This document shows, one piece after another, positions 52,356 through 61,258 of a stretch of 64,000 bases of DNA; position 1 is the first letter of the stretch; every line of letters begins with the position of its first letter. The stretch covers positions 62,001 through 126,000 of the forward strand of contig NZ_JBMYXF010000001.1 in the NCBI RefSeq assembly GCF_049608145.1. The letters run 5' to 3'. Origin of the DNA: Halocynthiibacter sp049608145. Its GTDB lineage: Bacteria; Pseudomonadota; Alphaproteobacteria; Rhodobacterales; Rhodobacteraceae. Made by a program: the position numbers and the translations under genes. The notes below the pieces were generated by a model. The model was not told where the DNA came from and made no database searches. It saw only the letters and a program-made list of their open reading frames with translations.

Positions 52356-53201
52356 TCAGGCTTTCGGCCGCAATATCAGCGTCGCGAAACCCGAAGTTAG
52401 CAACAAGGCGATGCCACAAAAGGCCAAGGCATCTGGCCAGCTGTCGAAGATTAACACGCCAAAGACTGTGGCAGAAATCAGTTGAAGATAGATGAAAGGC
52501 GCCAGGCGCGAGGCCTCTGCCCGGCGATAGGCCAATACCAGGCAATAGTTTCCGATGGCAGATCCAAAGGCGCTGATCAGAACAGGAATAACCAACTCGG
52601 GGGCGTAGGTTGGCAGGGCGGTGACGCCTATAGGGGCAAGTAGCAACGTACCGATCACAAGTTGGGACAGCAACATTTCCAGTGGTCTTGCGCGGGTTGC
52701 CAGCCATCGACTTGCGGTCAGATAGCTGCCGTAGAAGATCCCGGCCATCAGGGCGAATAATGCGCCCGTCCCCATATCCGGACCGGGGCGCACAACCAAC
52801 AGCACGCCACAGAACCCGACCAACAACAAAATTGTGCGACGATGATCCAGTTGTTCTTTTAGAAACAGGCCGGAAGCAAAATAGCTTAGGATTGGACCGA
52901 CAAAGAAAATGGCAAAAACATTGGCGATGTCTTCGGTGCGCAGGGCGGTCAGGATCGACGCGATGCCACATGTAATAAATGCTCCACGCAGCCAGATCCG
53001 CCAGTCCAGATACAGGCGCAGATCAAAGCGTCCGACGATGGGCAGAAACATCAACATTCCGATCAGGAACCGACTGAAGGCGACAAAGAATGGCGATACA
53101 CCCAAGTCAGCCGTCAGGATTTTCCCGGCCGCGTCACCACCGGGGATCAGGATCATAGCAGCGCAGATCAGGGAAATGGCAGGCAGAAGAGAACGGTCCA
53201 T
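52356..53201 (-). CDS. EamA/DMT-family permease
   Basis: A 281-residue drug/metabolite transporter with ten TM segments arranged as two EamA repeats, e.g. 'LLPAISLICAAMILIPGG', 'VFAIFFVGPILSYFASGLFL', 'GIFYGSYLTASRW', 'LIFDSWPDALAFCGIALLL'. Substrate unknown. It reads toward the peroxiredoxin-like gene. Confidence 0.88.
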   Translation of the reverse strand: MDRSLLPAISLICAAMILIPGGDAAGKILTADLGVSPFFVAFSRFLIGMLMFLPIVGRFDLRLYLDWRIWLRGAFITCGIASILTALRTEDIANVFAIFFVGPILSYFASGLFLKEQLDHRRTILLLVGFCGVLLVVRPGPDMGTGALFALMAGIFYGSYLTASRWLATRARPLEMLLSQLVIGTLLLAPIGVTALPTYAPELVIPVLISAFGSAIGNYCLVLAYRRAEASRLAPFIYLQLISATVFGVLIFDSWPDALAFCGIALLLTSGFATLILRPKA

Positions 53202-53471
53202 GGGCGAGGTGTTTCAGATTCGAAGCGGGGTCGCAATGGAAAAGGAGATCAGGGGTGATTCCCTAGATTTGTGGCCATTGAAGGACTGCTTGCGGTGATC
53301 GCAACTGAGCAAAGGATTCGACAATTCAAATTGTATTGGCTGATATATGTACAATTCCGGTATAGCCGCGGTATTGTTTTCCAAAGTTGAATAGTATTGT
53401 GTTCATTCATTCAATCAGTTGATCTAAAATAGATAATCACATCTATTAGCTTGTTTGTAAGGGGGAGCTTC
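53202..53471. other. AT-rich intergenic stretch upstream of the RTX gene
   Basis: 270 nt with no supported gene. It includes the inverted repeat AATAGAT (53428-53434) / ATCTATT (53441-53447), loop AATCAC, perhaps an operator or the promoter region for the RTX gene. No clear -35/-10 pair was assigned. Confidence 0.4.
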
Positions 53472-53546
53472 GTGGACGTTACAATGCATCCGCAGAACAA
53501 AGCAGGAAAAACTGTAACAACAGAGCGTCAATTCGTGTGCAATTAA
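53472..53546 (+). CDS. Possible 24-residue small ORF (leader peptide?)
   Basis: GTG start with GGGGGAG about 6 nt upstream, giving 'MDVTMHPQNKAGKTVTTERQ' and then 'FVCN'. It lies 88 nt before the RTX gene. Such an ideal ribosome site on a short frame makes it a candidate, but length gives no statistical support. Confidence 0.25.
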   Translation: MDVTMHPQNKAGKTVTTERQFVCN

Positions 53547-53634
53547 GGATAATGCATCTTTAAGGCTTGCTGTATGTTCGGTGGATAGGTAATTTCGAAG
53601 AAAATTGGCGTTTTCGTGATAAAGGTACGATGAG

Positions 53635-54729
53635 ATGATGGGTTCTTTTGGATTATTAGCATTGCTTTTTGGTGGCCTAGCGATTGCAGGCCTTGGCGGC
53701 GGTGGCGGAGATGATGGTTCTGCGGGCCCGGCATCTCAGAACCGGGATGGCGATGCAAGTGACGACAATATGACTGGCGGCGATGGCAATGATACCCTGA
53801 ATGGAATGGACGGGAATGATAAACTGTTCGGGTTGCTTGGCGATGACACCTTGGATGGTGGCGATGGGGCTGACATCATACGTGGTGATGAGGGATCCGA
53901 CACCCTGCGTGGGGGGGAGGGTAACGACACGATGTTCGGCGATAGAGATGGGCTATCTGTCGCGGATGGAGCTGGCAATGATAAGATGTATGGCGATGGT
54001 GGCAATGACAAGCTGCACGGTCAGGCTGGTGACGACGAACTGCATGGCGGCGATGGCGAAGACAAAATCAACGGTGGTAAAGGTAATGACGTTTTATACG
54101 GGGATGCCGATAACGACGATTTGAACGGCAATGCGGGTCATGACACTATTTACGGTGGTGAAGGCAACGATCGACTAGAGGGCGAACTGGGCTCCGACAA
54201 GCTTTACGGTGAAGCTGGTGACGACACGATGTTGGGCGGTGCAGGTAAAGATGCATTGATCGGTGGAGAAGGTGTTGACGACATGGAGGGCGGTACTGGA
54301 AATGACGCAATCTATGGTCTTGAGGGGGCATTTTCGACTGTTACTGCGGGCTCTGATTCAAACACAGGCACTGTTACATTGGCTGGTTACAATGGTTCTG
54401 AAACCAATGCCGCTGGAGATACCTTGAGCGGGCAAGCAGGCGACGATACCCTTTATATCGGTAATGGGGATCAAGCTACAGGTGGTGCTGATGCGGATAC
54501 CTTTGTTCTGGGATCTTGGCTGGATGGAAGCTCCACAGCGACGATTACAGATTTTAAGGCCTCAGAGGGTGACGTAATTAAGTTATTGCATGACAATGAT
54601 TTGGCCGGACCAGTGACTGTTGCGGACAGTGGCATTAATAGTGTCATCAGCATCGATGGCACGCCCGTCGCCACCATTATTGGCGTAACTGGTCTGACGA
54701 ATTCTGTTATCCAACTTGAAGCAATCTGA
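53635..54729 (+). CDS. RTX-repeat calcium-binding protein
   Basis: A 364-residue protein with about 19 RTX nonapeptides (G-G-x-G-x-D-x-L/I-x) at residues about 48-230, which bind Ca2+ outside the cell, and a type I secretion-type C-terminal domain ('GGADADTFVLGSWLDG', 'TITDFKASEGDVIKLL'). Unusually the N-terminus is a hydrophobic Gly-rich segment ('MMGSFGLLALLFGGLAIAGL') instead of a simple soluble start. Nearest type I exporter genes are not in the window. A terminator follows. Confidence 0.85.
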   Translation: MMGSFGLLALLFGGLAIAGLGGGGGDDGSAGPASQNRDGDASDDNMTGGDGNDTLNGMDGNDKLFGLLGDDTLDGGDGADIIRGDEGSDTLRGGEGNDTMFGDRDGLSVADGAGNDKMYGDGGNDKLHGQAGDDELHGGDGEDKINGGKGNDVLYGDADNDDLNGNAGHDTIYGGEGNDRLEGELGSDKLYGEAGDDTMLGGAGKDALIGGEGVDDMEGGTGNDAIYGLEGAFSTVTAGSDSNTGTVTLAGYNGSETNAAGDTLSGQAGDDTLYIGNGDQATGGADADTFVLGSWLDGSSTATITDFKASEGDVIKLLHDNDLAGPVTVADSGINSVISIDGTPVATIIGVTGLTNSVIQLEAI

Positions 54730-54753
54730 TCTCGCATTCTGTCAGATGAAATA

Positions 54754-54793
54754 AAAGCCCCGGTGAATTGCTTCACCGGGGCTTTCTTTTTTC
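54754..54793. terminator. Bidirectional terminator between the RTX gene and rpsU
   Basis: Twelve-base stem AGCCCCGGTGAA / TTCACCGGGGCT, tail TTTCTTTTTT on the plus strand and TTTTATTT on the minus strand, so it can end both convergent genes. Confidence 0.9.
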
Positions 54794-54822
54794 TGCGTTC
54801 AGAACGATCTGAAAACGGTTGC

Positions 54823-55029
54823 TTAAAGCATACCCTCGCGCTGAGCTTTTTTACGAGCCAGCTTGCGGGAGCGACGAATTGCTTCGGCTTTACAACGCGC
54901 CTTCTTCTCAGACGGCTTTTCGTATGCTGTACGAAGTTTCATCTCACGGAAGACACCTTCACGCTGAAGTTTCTTCTTCAGAGCACGAAGCGCCTGATCG
55001 ACGTTGTTATCACGAACACTAACCTGCAT
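54823..55029 (-). CDS. rpsU: 30S ribosomal protein S21
   Basis: The 68-residue basic S21 ('MQVSVRDNNVDQALRALKKK', 'KPSEKKARCKAEAIRRSRKL'). It is transcribed alone from a good sigma-70-type promoter and shares a terminator with the RTX gene. Confidence 0.97.
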   Translation of the reverse strand: MQVSVRDNNVDQALRALKKKLQREGVFREMKLRTAYEKPSEKKARCKAEAIRRSRKLARKKAQREGML

Positions 55030-55080
55030 GTGGTTTACACCACCTTTCTAAGTTGGATTTGCAAAATTGCAGGACACGGC

Positions 55081-55109
55081 CCTATAGCAACGAATCTGTC
55101 CTTTGTCCA
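55081..55109 (-). promoter_or_regulatory. Sigma-70-type promoter of rpsU
   Basis: Minus strand: -35 TGGACA (55109-55104), 17-nt spacer, -10 TATAGG (55086-55081), about 52 nt upstream of the rpsU start. Both boxes are close to consensus for a housekeeping ribosomal gene. Confidence 0.6.
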
Positions 55110-55193
55110 GTTTTGTGCGGCTGCGGCATTGCAGGGCTTTCCAATTCCCATCAGGGCGCGATAAGATGATCCGAACCTACGCAGGAGCGCGCT

Positions 55194-55871
55194 ATGACCG
55201 ACCCCCTCAGGACCCGTCTGCTTCACGCCATAACCGGGCATGTCATCTTTGATGGCTGGGGGCCCGATAGTTTTGCTATGGCGGCCTCGGATTGTGATGT
55301 GACGCTGGGCGATGCCAAGGCAGCTTGCCCGCGCGGTGCGCTGGATCTGGCTGCGGATTTCCATAAGGCGGGCGATGTTGTGATGTTGACCGCAGCCAAT
55401 AAGATGCCTTTGACTGAAATGCGCATTCGCGATCGTGTAGCGGCGCTTGTGATGGCGCGCCTTGATGCGGCGGAAGACAAGGAACTGGTGCGGCGTGGAT
55501 CTTCGCTTTTTGCCTTGCCGGGGAATGCGTCGGAAGGCGCAGCTTTGATCTGGGGCACTGCGGATGCGATCTGGACGGCTTTGGGTGATACATCAGAAGA
55601 CGGGAACTGGTATTCCAAACGTGCGGTTCTGTCCGGTGTCTACGGATCAACTGTGTTGTATTGGCTGGGCGATGAAACACCTGATCATCAGGCCACCCGC
55701 GAATTCCTAGATCGCCGTATCGAAAACGTCATGCAGTTTGAAAAGGCCAAAGCCCAAGCGCAGAAACTGCCTTTTGTCGGCGGGCTGATCAGTTCCGTCA
55801 TGAGCAATGTAAAAGCCCCGGGAACCGCCACGCGCGATGATCTGCCGGGCTCTCTTAACAACAGGACTTAA
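55194..55871 (+). CDS. COQ9 family ubiquinone biosynthesis protein
   Basis: A 225-residue COQ9 protein: 'GPDSFAMAASDCDVTLGDAK', 'RGALDLAADFHKAGDVVML', 'EMRIRDRVAALVMARLD' and 'NWYSKRAVLSGVYGSTVLYW'. In mitochondria COQ9 binds quinone intermediates and presents them to COQ7. The quinone oxidoreductase gene follows with one nt between stop and start. Confidence 0.92.
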   Translation: MTDPLRTRLLHAITGHVIFDGWGPDSFAMAASDCDVTLGDAKAACPRGALDLAADFHKAGDVVMLTAANKMPLTEMRIRDRVAALVMARLDAAEDKELVRRGSSLFALPGNASEGAALIWGTADAIWTALGDTSEDGNWYSKRAVLSGVYGSTVLYWLGDETPDHQATREFLDRRIENVMQFEKAKAQAQKLPFVGGLISSVMSNVKAPGTATRDDLPGSLNNRT

Positions 55872-55872
55872 T

Positions 55873-56859
55873 ATGACACTGCCAGTTGAAATGCGTGCCG
55901 TTGAAATCACTGAACCTGGCGCGCCCGAGGTGTTGAAACCCTGCGCGCGGCCCGTGCCACAGCCCCGCATGGGCGAGGTGCTGTTGCGTCTAGAATATGC
56001 AGGTGTGAACCGCCCGGATGCGCTGCAACGCGCAGGCAAATATGCCCCACCCCCGACCGCATCTGATCTGCCGGGCCTTGAAGGCGCAGGCGAAGTCGTG
56101 GCCCTGGGTGATGGCGTTACAGGTCTGTCCATTGGTGACAAAGTCTGCGCCCTGCTGCCCGGTGGCGGTTATGCGGAATATGTTTCAACCCCTGCCGCCC
56201 ACTGCCTGCCTGTGCCCGATGGCATGTCCATGGCTGAGGCTGCCTGCATCCCGGAAAACTACTTTACCGTATGGTCGAATGTCTTCATGCGGGGCGGCCT
56301 GAAAGCGGGCGAACGTTTCCTTGTGCATGGGGGATCTTCCGGCATCGGAACAACGGCGATCCAGCTGGCCCATGCCTTTGGGGCACGCGTGTTCACGACT
56401 GCGGGCAATGACACGAAATGTTGCGTTTGTTCTGATCTGGGCGCAGAGCGTGCGATCAATTATAAGGATGAGGATTTTGTATCTGTTCTGAAAGATGAAG
56501 GTGGCGCTGATCTGATCCTTGATATGGTTGGTGGCAGTTATATCAATCGCAATATCAAGACCCTGGTTCCTGATGGCCGCATGGTACATATCGCGTTTCT
56601 GGAAGGTCCCGTTGCCGAGGTGAATTTTGCGATGATTATGGCGAAACGTCTTACGGTGACTGGATCCACTCTGCGCCCACAAAGCGATCTTTCAAAGGCA
56701 CGTATGGCGAATGAGTTGCGCGAACATGTCTGGCCCCTTTTGAACGCAGGTAAACTACAGGTGGTGATGGATTCGACTTTTGCGCTTGAAGATGCCGCAA
56801 AGGCCCATGCTTGGATGGAGACCTCAAATCATATTGGAAAGATCGTGCTAAAGGTCTAA
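55873..56859 (+). CDS. NAD(P)H-quinone oxidoreductase (zinc-less MDR family)
   Basis: A 328-residue medium-chain reductase: 'LEYAGVNRPDALQRAG', 'GLEGAGEVVALGDGVTG', the nucleotide-binding 'FLVHGGSSGIGTTAIQLAHA', 'LGAERAINYKDEDFV' and 'LILDMVGGSYI'. The COQ9 gene ends one base before its ATG 55873, so it is coupled, although reductases of this kind act on many quinones. Confidence 0.9.
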   Translation: MTLPVEMRAVEITEPGAPEVLKPCARPVPQPRMGEVLLRLEYAGVNRPDALQRAGKYAPPPTASDLPGLEGAGEVVALGDGVTGLSIGDKVCALLPGGGYAEYVSTPAAHCLPVPDGMSMAEAACIPENYFTVWSNVFMRGGLKAGERFLVHGGSSGIGTTAIQLAHAFGARVFTTAGNDTKCCVCSDLGAERAINYKDEDFVSVLKDEGGADLILDMVGGSYINRNIKTLVPDGRMVHIAFLEGPVAEVNFAMIMAKRLTVTGSTLRPQSDLSKARMANELREHVWPLLNAGKLQVVMDSTFALEDAAKAHAWMETSNHIGKIVLKV

Positions 56860-56960
56860 TTGCGCAGACCTGTCCGTGTTGATTGGCTATGCGTCAAGTC
56901 ACCTCGCTGACATGACGTCATTTTCTGATAATTTTACCTGGTCAAATCAAAGAGGCCAAT

Positions 56961-57383
56961 ATGTCCTATCCCGTCCAGCGTTTTCCGATCAACGCCGAAG
57001 AAATCACGCGTGTCATGACAAAATTCTATACGCGTATTCGCGTGCATCCTGTTTTGGGCCCGGTGTTTAACAATATCATTGGTACGGATAAGGGGGAATG
57101 GGATCTGCATGAGGATAAGATTGCCGGTTTCTGGCGCAATGCGCTGCTGCGGGAACAAAGCTATTCTGGCAACCCAATGCAGGTACATCTGGATACGCCG
57201 ACAATCTTGGATGAACATTTCCCCATGTGGTTGGATGTGTTTGAAGAGGTGTTGGCAGCAGAATTGCAACCCGAAACCGCGGCCGCCTGGGGGGCGATGG
57301 CGCATCGGATTGCACGTGGGTTTCGCATTCGCATGGCTGAGGATCGTGCACCGAAAGATGCACCGCCTCAGCTGTCGTTCTGA
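56961..57383 (+). CDS. Group III truncated haemoglobin
   Basis: A 140-residue trHb: 'EEITRVMTKFYTRIRVHPVL', 'DLHEDKIAGFWRNALLREQ' with distal-pocket aromatic residues, and the proximal His in 'MQVHLDTPTILDEHFPMW'. Group III members bind O2, CO or NO; role unknown. The last 16 nt overlap the convergent ycjF-like gene. Confidence 0.9.
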   Translation: MSYPVQRFPINAEEITRVMTKFYTRIRVHPVLGPVFNNIIGTDKGEWDLHEDKIAGFWRNALLREQSYSGNPMQVHLDTPTILDEHFPMWLDVFEEVLAAELQPETAAAWGAMAHRIARGFRIRMAEDRAPKDAPPQLSF

Positions 57384-58396
57384 GGCCTTTCACCGCGTCC
57401 GAAAAGACCTGTTAGAGCGCTGCTGAGAACCGCAGTGACACGTGGTGGTTTCTCTGCCGTAAAGGGCAGGGGGCGGCAAACCTCCATCGCGGCAATGCCC
57501 ACTCGGGCGGTCAGGGCGCCGTTGACCACGCCTTCACCGAACCGGCGCGAGAATTTTGACAGAACGGATCCCCCGGCAACGGAACCGATCAGATCATCGC
57601 CCACAGCCACAGCGCCGGTTGCGGCAAGATGGGTCAGCACTGATCGCATCAGGCGCCAGTTGCCCAGGCTGCCGGTGCGCCCGCCATAAAGTTCCGCGAT
57701 CCGTCGGATCATACGCAGATTTGCAACAAGGGCTGTCAGTACATCAGCAAAGGCCAGCGGCAAAAGGGCAGTGACCGTGGCAACATGGCGCGCTGCAGCT
57801 TCAACTTCGCGCCTGGCGGCTTTGTCAATCGGGGTCAGAATTTCGTTTTCGGCCAGGGCAAGATGGGCATCCGCATCATAGGTGTCAGCCTGTTTGGCGT
57901 CAAAATTCTGTAAGGCCCAGGTCAGGGTTTCACGGCGTCGATATAGTTTTGTCAGGCGGCGTGTCAGGTCGCGAGCTCGTGTTAGATCCCCGCTGGCCAG
58001 CACCTGTCCAGCCTCTTCATGGATGCGATCCAGCCGTTTCAGGCGCAGATAACCGGTGATTTCCCGCAGGGCAATCAAAAGGATGACCACGACCAACAGG
58101 GCTGTCAGCCCAAGAAGGATTTGTGACAAGAGGGTGTTGCGATTGATCAGCCCCATGGCAATGTCCCAGCCCCAAAGACCAAGTGCCAGAGAGATCAGGA
58201 CACTTGAAAGCCACCAGAAAGCGCGGGCAAGGAAAGACATACGACGTGTACCCAGGCTGACAACGCGATCCATTGCAGCAGACGTGCCGGGAAACTGTGT
58301 CTCAGGCACGGGGGGCGCGTCTGAGGGTGTCAGGCGTTCGGATTTCTCCAGGTCTAGGCGAATAGGACCGCGGTGATTTTTCTCGGTGTCACTCAT
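57368..58396 (-). CDS. TIGR01620/DUF697 (YcjF-like) membrane protein
   Basis: A 342-residue protein: cytoplasmic N-terminus, two TM segments ('ARAFWWLSSVLISLALGLWG', 'LSQILLGLTALLVVVILLIAL'), a helical hairpin, and the DUF697 part 'LPLAFADVLTALVANLRMIR' with 'AVAAVGDDLIGSVAGGSVL'-type sequence. It pairs with the YcjX NTPase. The GNAT gene before it overlaps its ATG (ATGA). Confidence 0.9.
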   Translation of the reverse strand: MSDTEKNHRGPIRLDLEKSERLTPSDAPPVPETQFPGTSAAMDRVVSLGTRRMSFLARAFWWLSSVLISLALGLWGWDIAMGLINRNTLLSQILLGLTALLVVVILLIALREITGYLRLKRLDRIHEEAGQVLASGDLTRARDLTRRLTKLYRRRETLTWALQNFDAKQADTYDADAHLALAENEILTPIDKAARREVEAAARHVATVTALLPLAFADVLTALVANLRMIRRIAELYGGRTGSLGNWRLMRSVLTHLAATGAVAVGDDLIGSVAGGSVLSKFSRRFGEGVVNGALTARVGIAAMEVCRPLPFTAEKPPRVTAVLSSALTGLFGRGERPQNDS

Positions 58397-58845
58397 GATG
58401 TTCCCTCTCCGGGACGGTAAAACTGAATATCGGGCAAACGTTCGTCATTGTCGCCATCCGTGCGGGCAACTTCACGAAATCCCAGGTGTGTGTAAAACCG
58501 GATGGCCGCCTGGTTTTGCGCAAAACACCAGAGATGCAGACCGTTTGGATGCAGGCGCGCGGCATGATGGATCAGCGCCTTTCCCTGACCCTGCCCGCGC
58601 GCATGGTCTGCCAGATAAAGACAATTGACCCATCCGTCATGCAGATCCAGAAAACCCACCACATGTCTGGCGTGATCCTGCAAGACATGCACTGTTCTAC
58701 GTTGGATCAGATCGGCAACAAATTCTGTTGTCTGTTTTATGGTCCACAGTTCGGGCATCCAGTTATTTTCCCTGACCCAGGTGATCAGAATATGTGTACA
58801 GGCGCTGGTGTCATCTGGTTGTGCGGTGGCAATCCGAAACCCCAT
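58393..58845 (-). CDS. GNAT family N-acetyltransferase between ycjX and ycjF genes
   Basis: A 150-residue GNAT: 'GWVNCLYLADHARGQGQGKA' carries motif A with R-G-Q-G-Q-G-K for acetyl-CoA, then 'GLHLWCFAQNQAAIRFYTHLG' motif B. The acceptor is unknown. It overlaps ycjX upstream (TAATG) and ycjF downstream (ATGA), so it sits within the operon. Confidence 0.88.
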   Translation of the reverse strand: MGFRIATAQPDDTSACTHILITWVRENNWMPELWTIKQTTEFVADLIQRRTVHVLQDHARHVVGFLDLHDGWVNCLYLADHARGQGQGKALIHHAARLHPNGLHLWCFAQNQAAIRFYTHLGFREVARTDGDNDERLPDIQFYRPGEGTS

Positions 58846-60260
58846 TACAGGCTGTCCCCGATCAGGAACTGTGCAGCCTTATCCAAGCGGATATGGGGTG
58901 GGCCCGACCCTGGGCGCAGGGCGTCGGGTGCGGGCAGAAAATCCATGGCGTCAAATTCATGCGCCAGCCAGCGGCGTTTCTGATCTCGGGATTCGGTCAG
59001 CAGTATGCTGGGATCAGCAGGCAGATCACCGGCGTAAAAAAGAGCCTCCTGTCCGGGCGCACGCAATCCCCGCACACAGTCGAGATCTTCACCGTTCTGA
59101 CGGTGGACTTCTTCAACCGTTGTGCGCAGAGACGCAATAGACAGCGCCTCTGTTTCAGCACCTGCGAAATCCGCACGATCCCGGGCGTCACGCACCAGTG
59201 CTTCCATAATGGCGGTCAGGCGTGGATGCTGGGAATGATGCAAAAGGTCGGCGCGGGTGGCGGCGAATAAGATCTTCTCAACCCGCTTCGAACGCCAGAG
59301 CCAGGACAAAAGGCCATTTCCGCCGGGTTTAAAGGCCTTCAGAATACCTGCCATGGCCTCGCGCATATCATCGACGGCTGCCGGGCCGCGATGGATCGCA
59401 CCAAGGGCATCCACCAGCACAACCTGACGATCAACACCTGAGAAATGGGTTTGAAAAAAAGGTTTCGCGACCTGAGATTTATAGGCCTCAAAGCGCCGTT
59501 CCATTTCACGCCAAAGGCTGCGTCGCGCAGGACGTCTTTCGCCGGTGACAGGCAGCGGGGCAAAGGACAGGGCAGGCGCCCCGGCAAGATCGCCGGGCAT
59601 CAGAAACCGACCGGGCGTACACAGAGAATAACCCGCATCCCGCGCCACCTGCAGATGTTTGGTGTAAAGCGTGGCAAGTTCTTTGGCCTGAAGTTCTTCA
59701 AATTTCTCTGTCCCGGCCAGAAGGTCTGCGCGTTCCAGAAATTCGGCCCCCTGATCTCGGGTTTTCATTGCGGCAAGGGTTTGTTCTGACCATTCTGCAT
59801 AGTTTTGTTCCAGCAGGGTCAGATCTGTTAGCCATTCGCCTGGATAGTCCATAATATCCACATGCAAGGTTTTTGGGCCGCTTAGCCGCCCCAGAATACC
59901 ACCGGGCTGAATGCGAAAGGATATGCGTAGCTTTGATACGGATGCAGTGCCCTCGGGCCAGTGTGGGTTGGCCCCCGTCAGCGCCGCAAGGCGGGCTTCG
60001 TAATCAAAGCGTGGCACTGTGTCATCAGGGTGGGGTTGCAGCCATGCCGCCAAGATACGCCCACTTGAGGCCCCGACCAACTGGTTCATCCGACCCCGAT
60101 CTAGAAGATTTGCCACAAGGGATGTGATAAACACTGTCTTGCCCGCCCGTGACAGCCCGGTCACGCCAATGCGCAACACAGGTTCAAACATACTGTTAAC
60201 CCGATCCCCAGTGCGTTCAATTTCACGGGTGATGCCTTCTGCAATTGTCGTGATAACCAA
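58845..60260 (-). CDS. YcjX family P-loop NTPase
   Basis: A 471-residue DUF463 protein with Walker A 'GVTGLSRAGKTVFITSLVAN' and 'VLVDALGAIHRGPAAVDDM', 'DIMDYPGEWLTDL' (Walker B-like), typical of the YcjX group tied to heat- or phage-shock responses. I choose TTG at 60260: it has AGGAG 6 nt upstream and gives the usual short lead, whereas the longer reading to 60374 adds sequence unlike the family. First gene of ycjX-GNAT-ycjF. Confidence 0.9.
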   Translation of the reverse strand: MVITTIAEGITREIERTGDRVNSMFEPVLRIGVTGLSRAGKTVFITSLVANLLDRGRMNQLVGASSGRILAAWLQPHPDDTVPRFDYEARLAALTGANPHWPEGTASVSKLRISFRIQPGGILGRLSGPKTLHVDIMDYPGEWLTDLTLLEQNYAEWSEQTLAAMKTRDQGAEFLERADLLAGTEKFEELQAKELATLYTKHLQVARDAGYSLCTPGRFLMPGDLAGAPALSFAPLPVTGERRPARRSLWREMERRFEAYKSQVAKPFFQTHFSGVDRQVVLVDALGAIHRGPAAVDDMREAMAGILKAFKPGGNGLLSWLWRSKRVEKILFAATRADLLHHSQHPRLTAIMEALVRDARDRADFAGAETEALSIASLRTTVEEVHRQNGEDLDCVRGLRAPGQEALFYAGDLPADPSILLTESRDQKRRWLAHEFDAMDFLPAPDALRPGSGPPHIRLDKAAQFLIGDSL

Positions 60261-60358
60261 TCTCTGCTCCTGCCTGTTATGGATAAGATAAGCGCCCGAA
60301 GGTGCCATTGCAAAGCGTGGATGATTGCAAGGCGCGAAATCCTGCGTTATCGGGGGGC

Positions 60359-61147
60359 ATGGCGAAATATGCATTGAAAATCGAATACGACGGAAAGCCC
60401 TTTAAAGGCTGGCAAAGACAGGCGGATCAGCCCTCTGTTCAGCAAACCATTGAAGAGGCCCTGGGGAAACTTGAGAAAAATGTCCCCTCTATTGTGACGG
60501 CGGGGCGCACGGATACAGGCGTGCATGCATTGGGGCAGGTTGCCCATTGCGAAATGCAGAAAGATTGGAAACCGTTCCGCCTGTCCGAAGCCCTGAATTT
60601 TCACCTGAAGCCGAACCCTGTATCGATTCTTGATGTGGCGCGGGTGGATGATGAGTTCAGTGCACGGTTTTCTGCCCAGGAACGTCAGTATATTTATCGC
60701 ATTCTGAACCGCCGCGCGCCTGCAACGTTTCATCGGGGGCAGGTCTGGCGTGTGCCATATTTTTTAGATGTGGATGCGATGCAAGAAGCGGCAGACCATC
60801 TGATCGGAACTCATGATTTCACGACTTTTCGGTCTACCATGTGCCAGGCTTCGTCTCCTGTGAAGACAATCGATGAAGCACGCTTTGAGATCCACGACAC
60901 ATTGGAAGGGCGCGAAGTTCAGTTTCACTGTCGAGCGCGCAGTTTCCTGCACAACCAGATCCGGTCACTTATTGGTTCGCTTGAACGCGTTGGCAGTGGG
61001 AACTGGACACCGGATGATTTCAAAGATGTCCTGGATGCTATGGATCGTCAGGCCTGCGGTCCGGTTGCCCCGCCGCAGGGATTGTATCTGAGCAAAGTCC
61101 GTTATGCCGAAGATGTCTTCACTGGTGAAGGCAGCCATGTAATCTGA
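60359..61147 (+). CDS. truA: tRNA pseudouridine(38-40) synthase
   Basis: A 262-residue TruA: 'KIEYDGKPFKGWQRQADQPS', the catalytic Asp in 'TAGRTDTGVHALGQVAH', 'YIYRILNRRAPATFHRGQVW' and 'AFRSTMCQASSP'-like 'TTFRSTMCQASSPVKT'. Start ATG 60359 with GGGGGG upstream. Divergent from ycjX by 98 nt. Confidence 0.95.
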   Translation: MAKYALKIEYDGKPFKGWQRQADQPSVQQTIEEALGKLEKNVPSIVTAGRTDTGVHALGQVAHCEMQKDWKPFRLSEALNFHLKPNPVSILDVARVDDEFSARFSAQERQYIYRILNRRAPATFHRGQVWRVPYFLDVDAMQEAADHLIGTHDFTTFRSTMCQASSPVKTIDEARFEIHDTLEGREVQFHCRARSFLHNQIRSLIGSLERVGSGNWTPDDFKDVLDAMDRQACGPVAPPQGLYLSKVRYAEDVFTGEGSHVI

Positions 61148-61223
61148 TTTTCTGGCTATGGCTGGCGAAGCCGTGTTCATATCTGTTGGTAGATCTTGGT
61201 TGCAAGATCATGTGTCCGGCCCC

Positions 61224-61252
61224 TTGCGGAAGCTTTGAAAACCCCCTAAATA
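61224..61252 (+). promoter_or_regulatory. Promoter of the SRP RNA
   Basis: -35 TTGCGG at 61224-61229, 17-nt spacer, -10 TAAATA at 61247-61252. Seven nt after the -10 lies the inferred 5' end of the RNA, as expected. Confidence 0.65.
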
Positions 61253-61258
61253 GAGTCC

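Noticed and set aside
51760..52971. 403-codon minus-strand frame spanning the peroxiredoxin and part of the EamA gene
   Set aside because: Only the last 172 residues are protein-like. The upstream part runs out of frame through the complete EamA permease gene.
53776..54330. Tandem DNA repeat in the RTX gene
   Set aside because: The periodicity is the nonapeptide code of the RTX repeats and needs no separate repeat or CRISPR explanation.
60261..60374. Longer N-terminus for the YcjX protein
   Set aside because: The extra 38 residues resemble no family member, while a TTG with a strong Shine-Dalgarno stands at the family's expected start.
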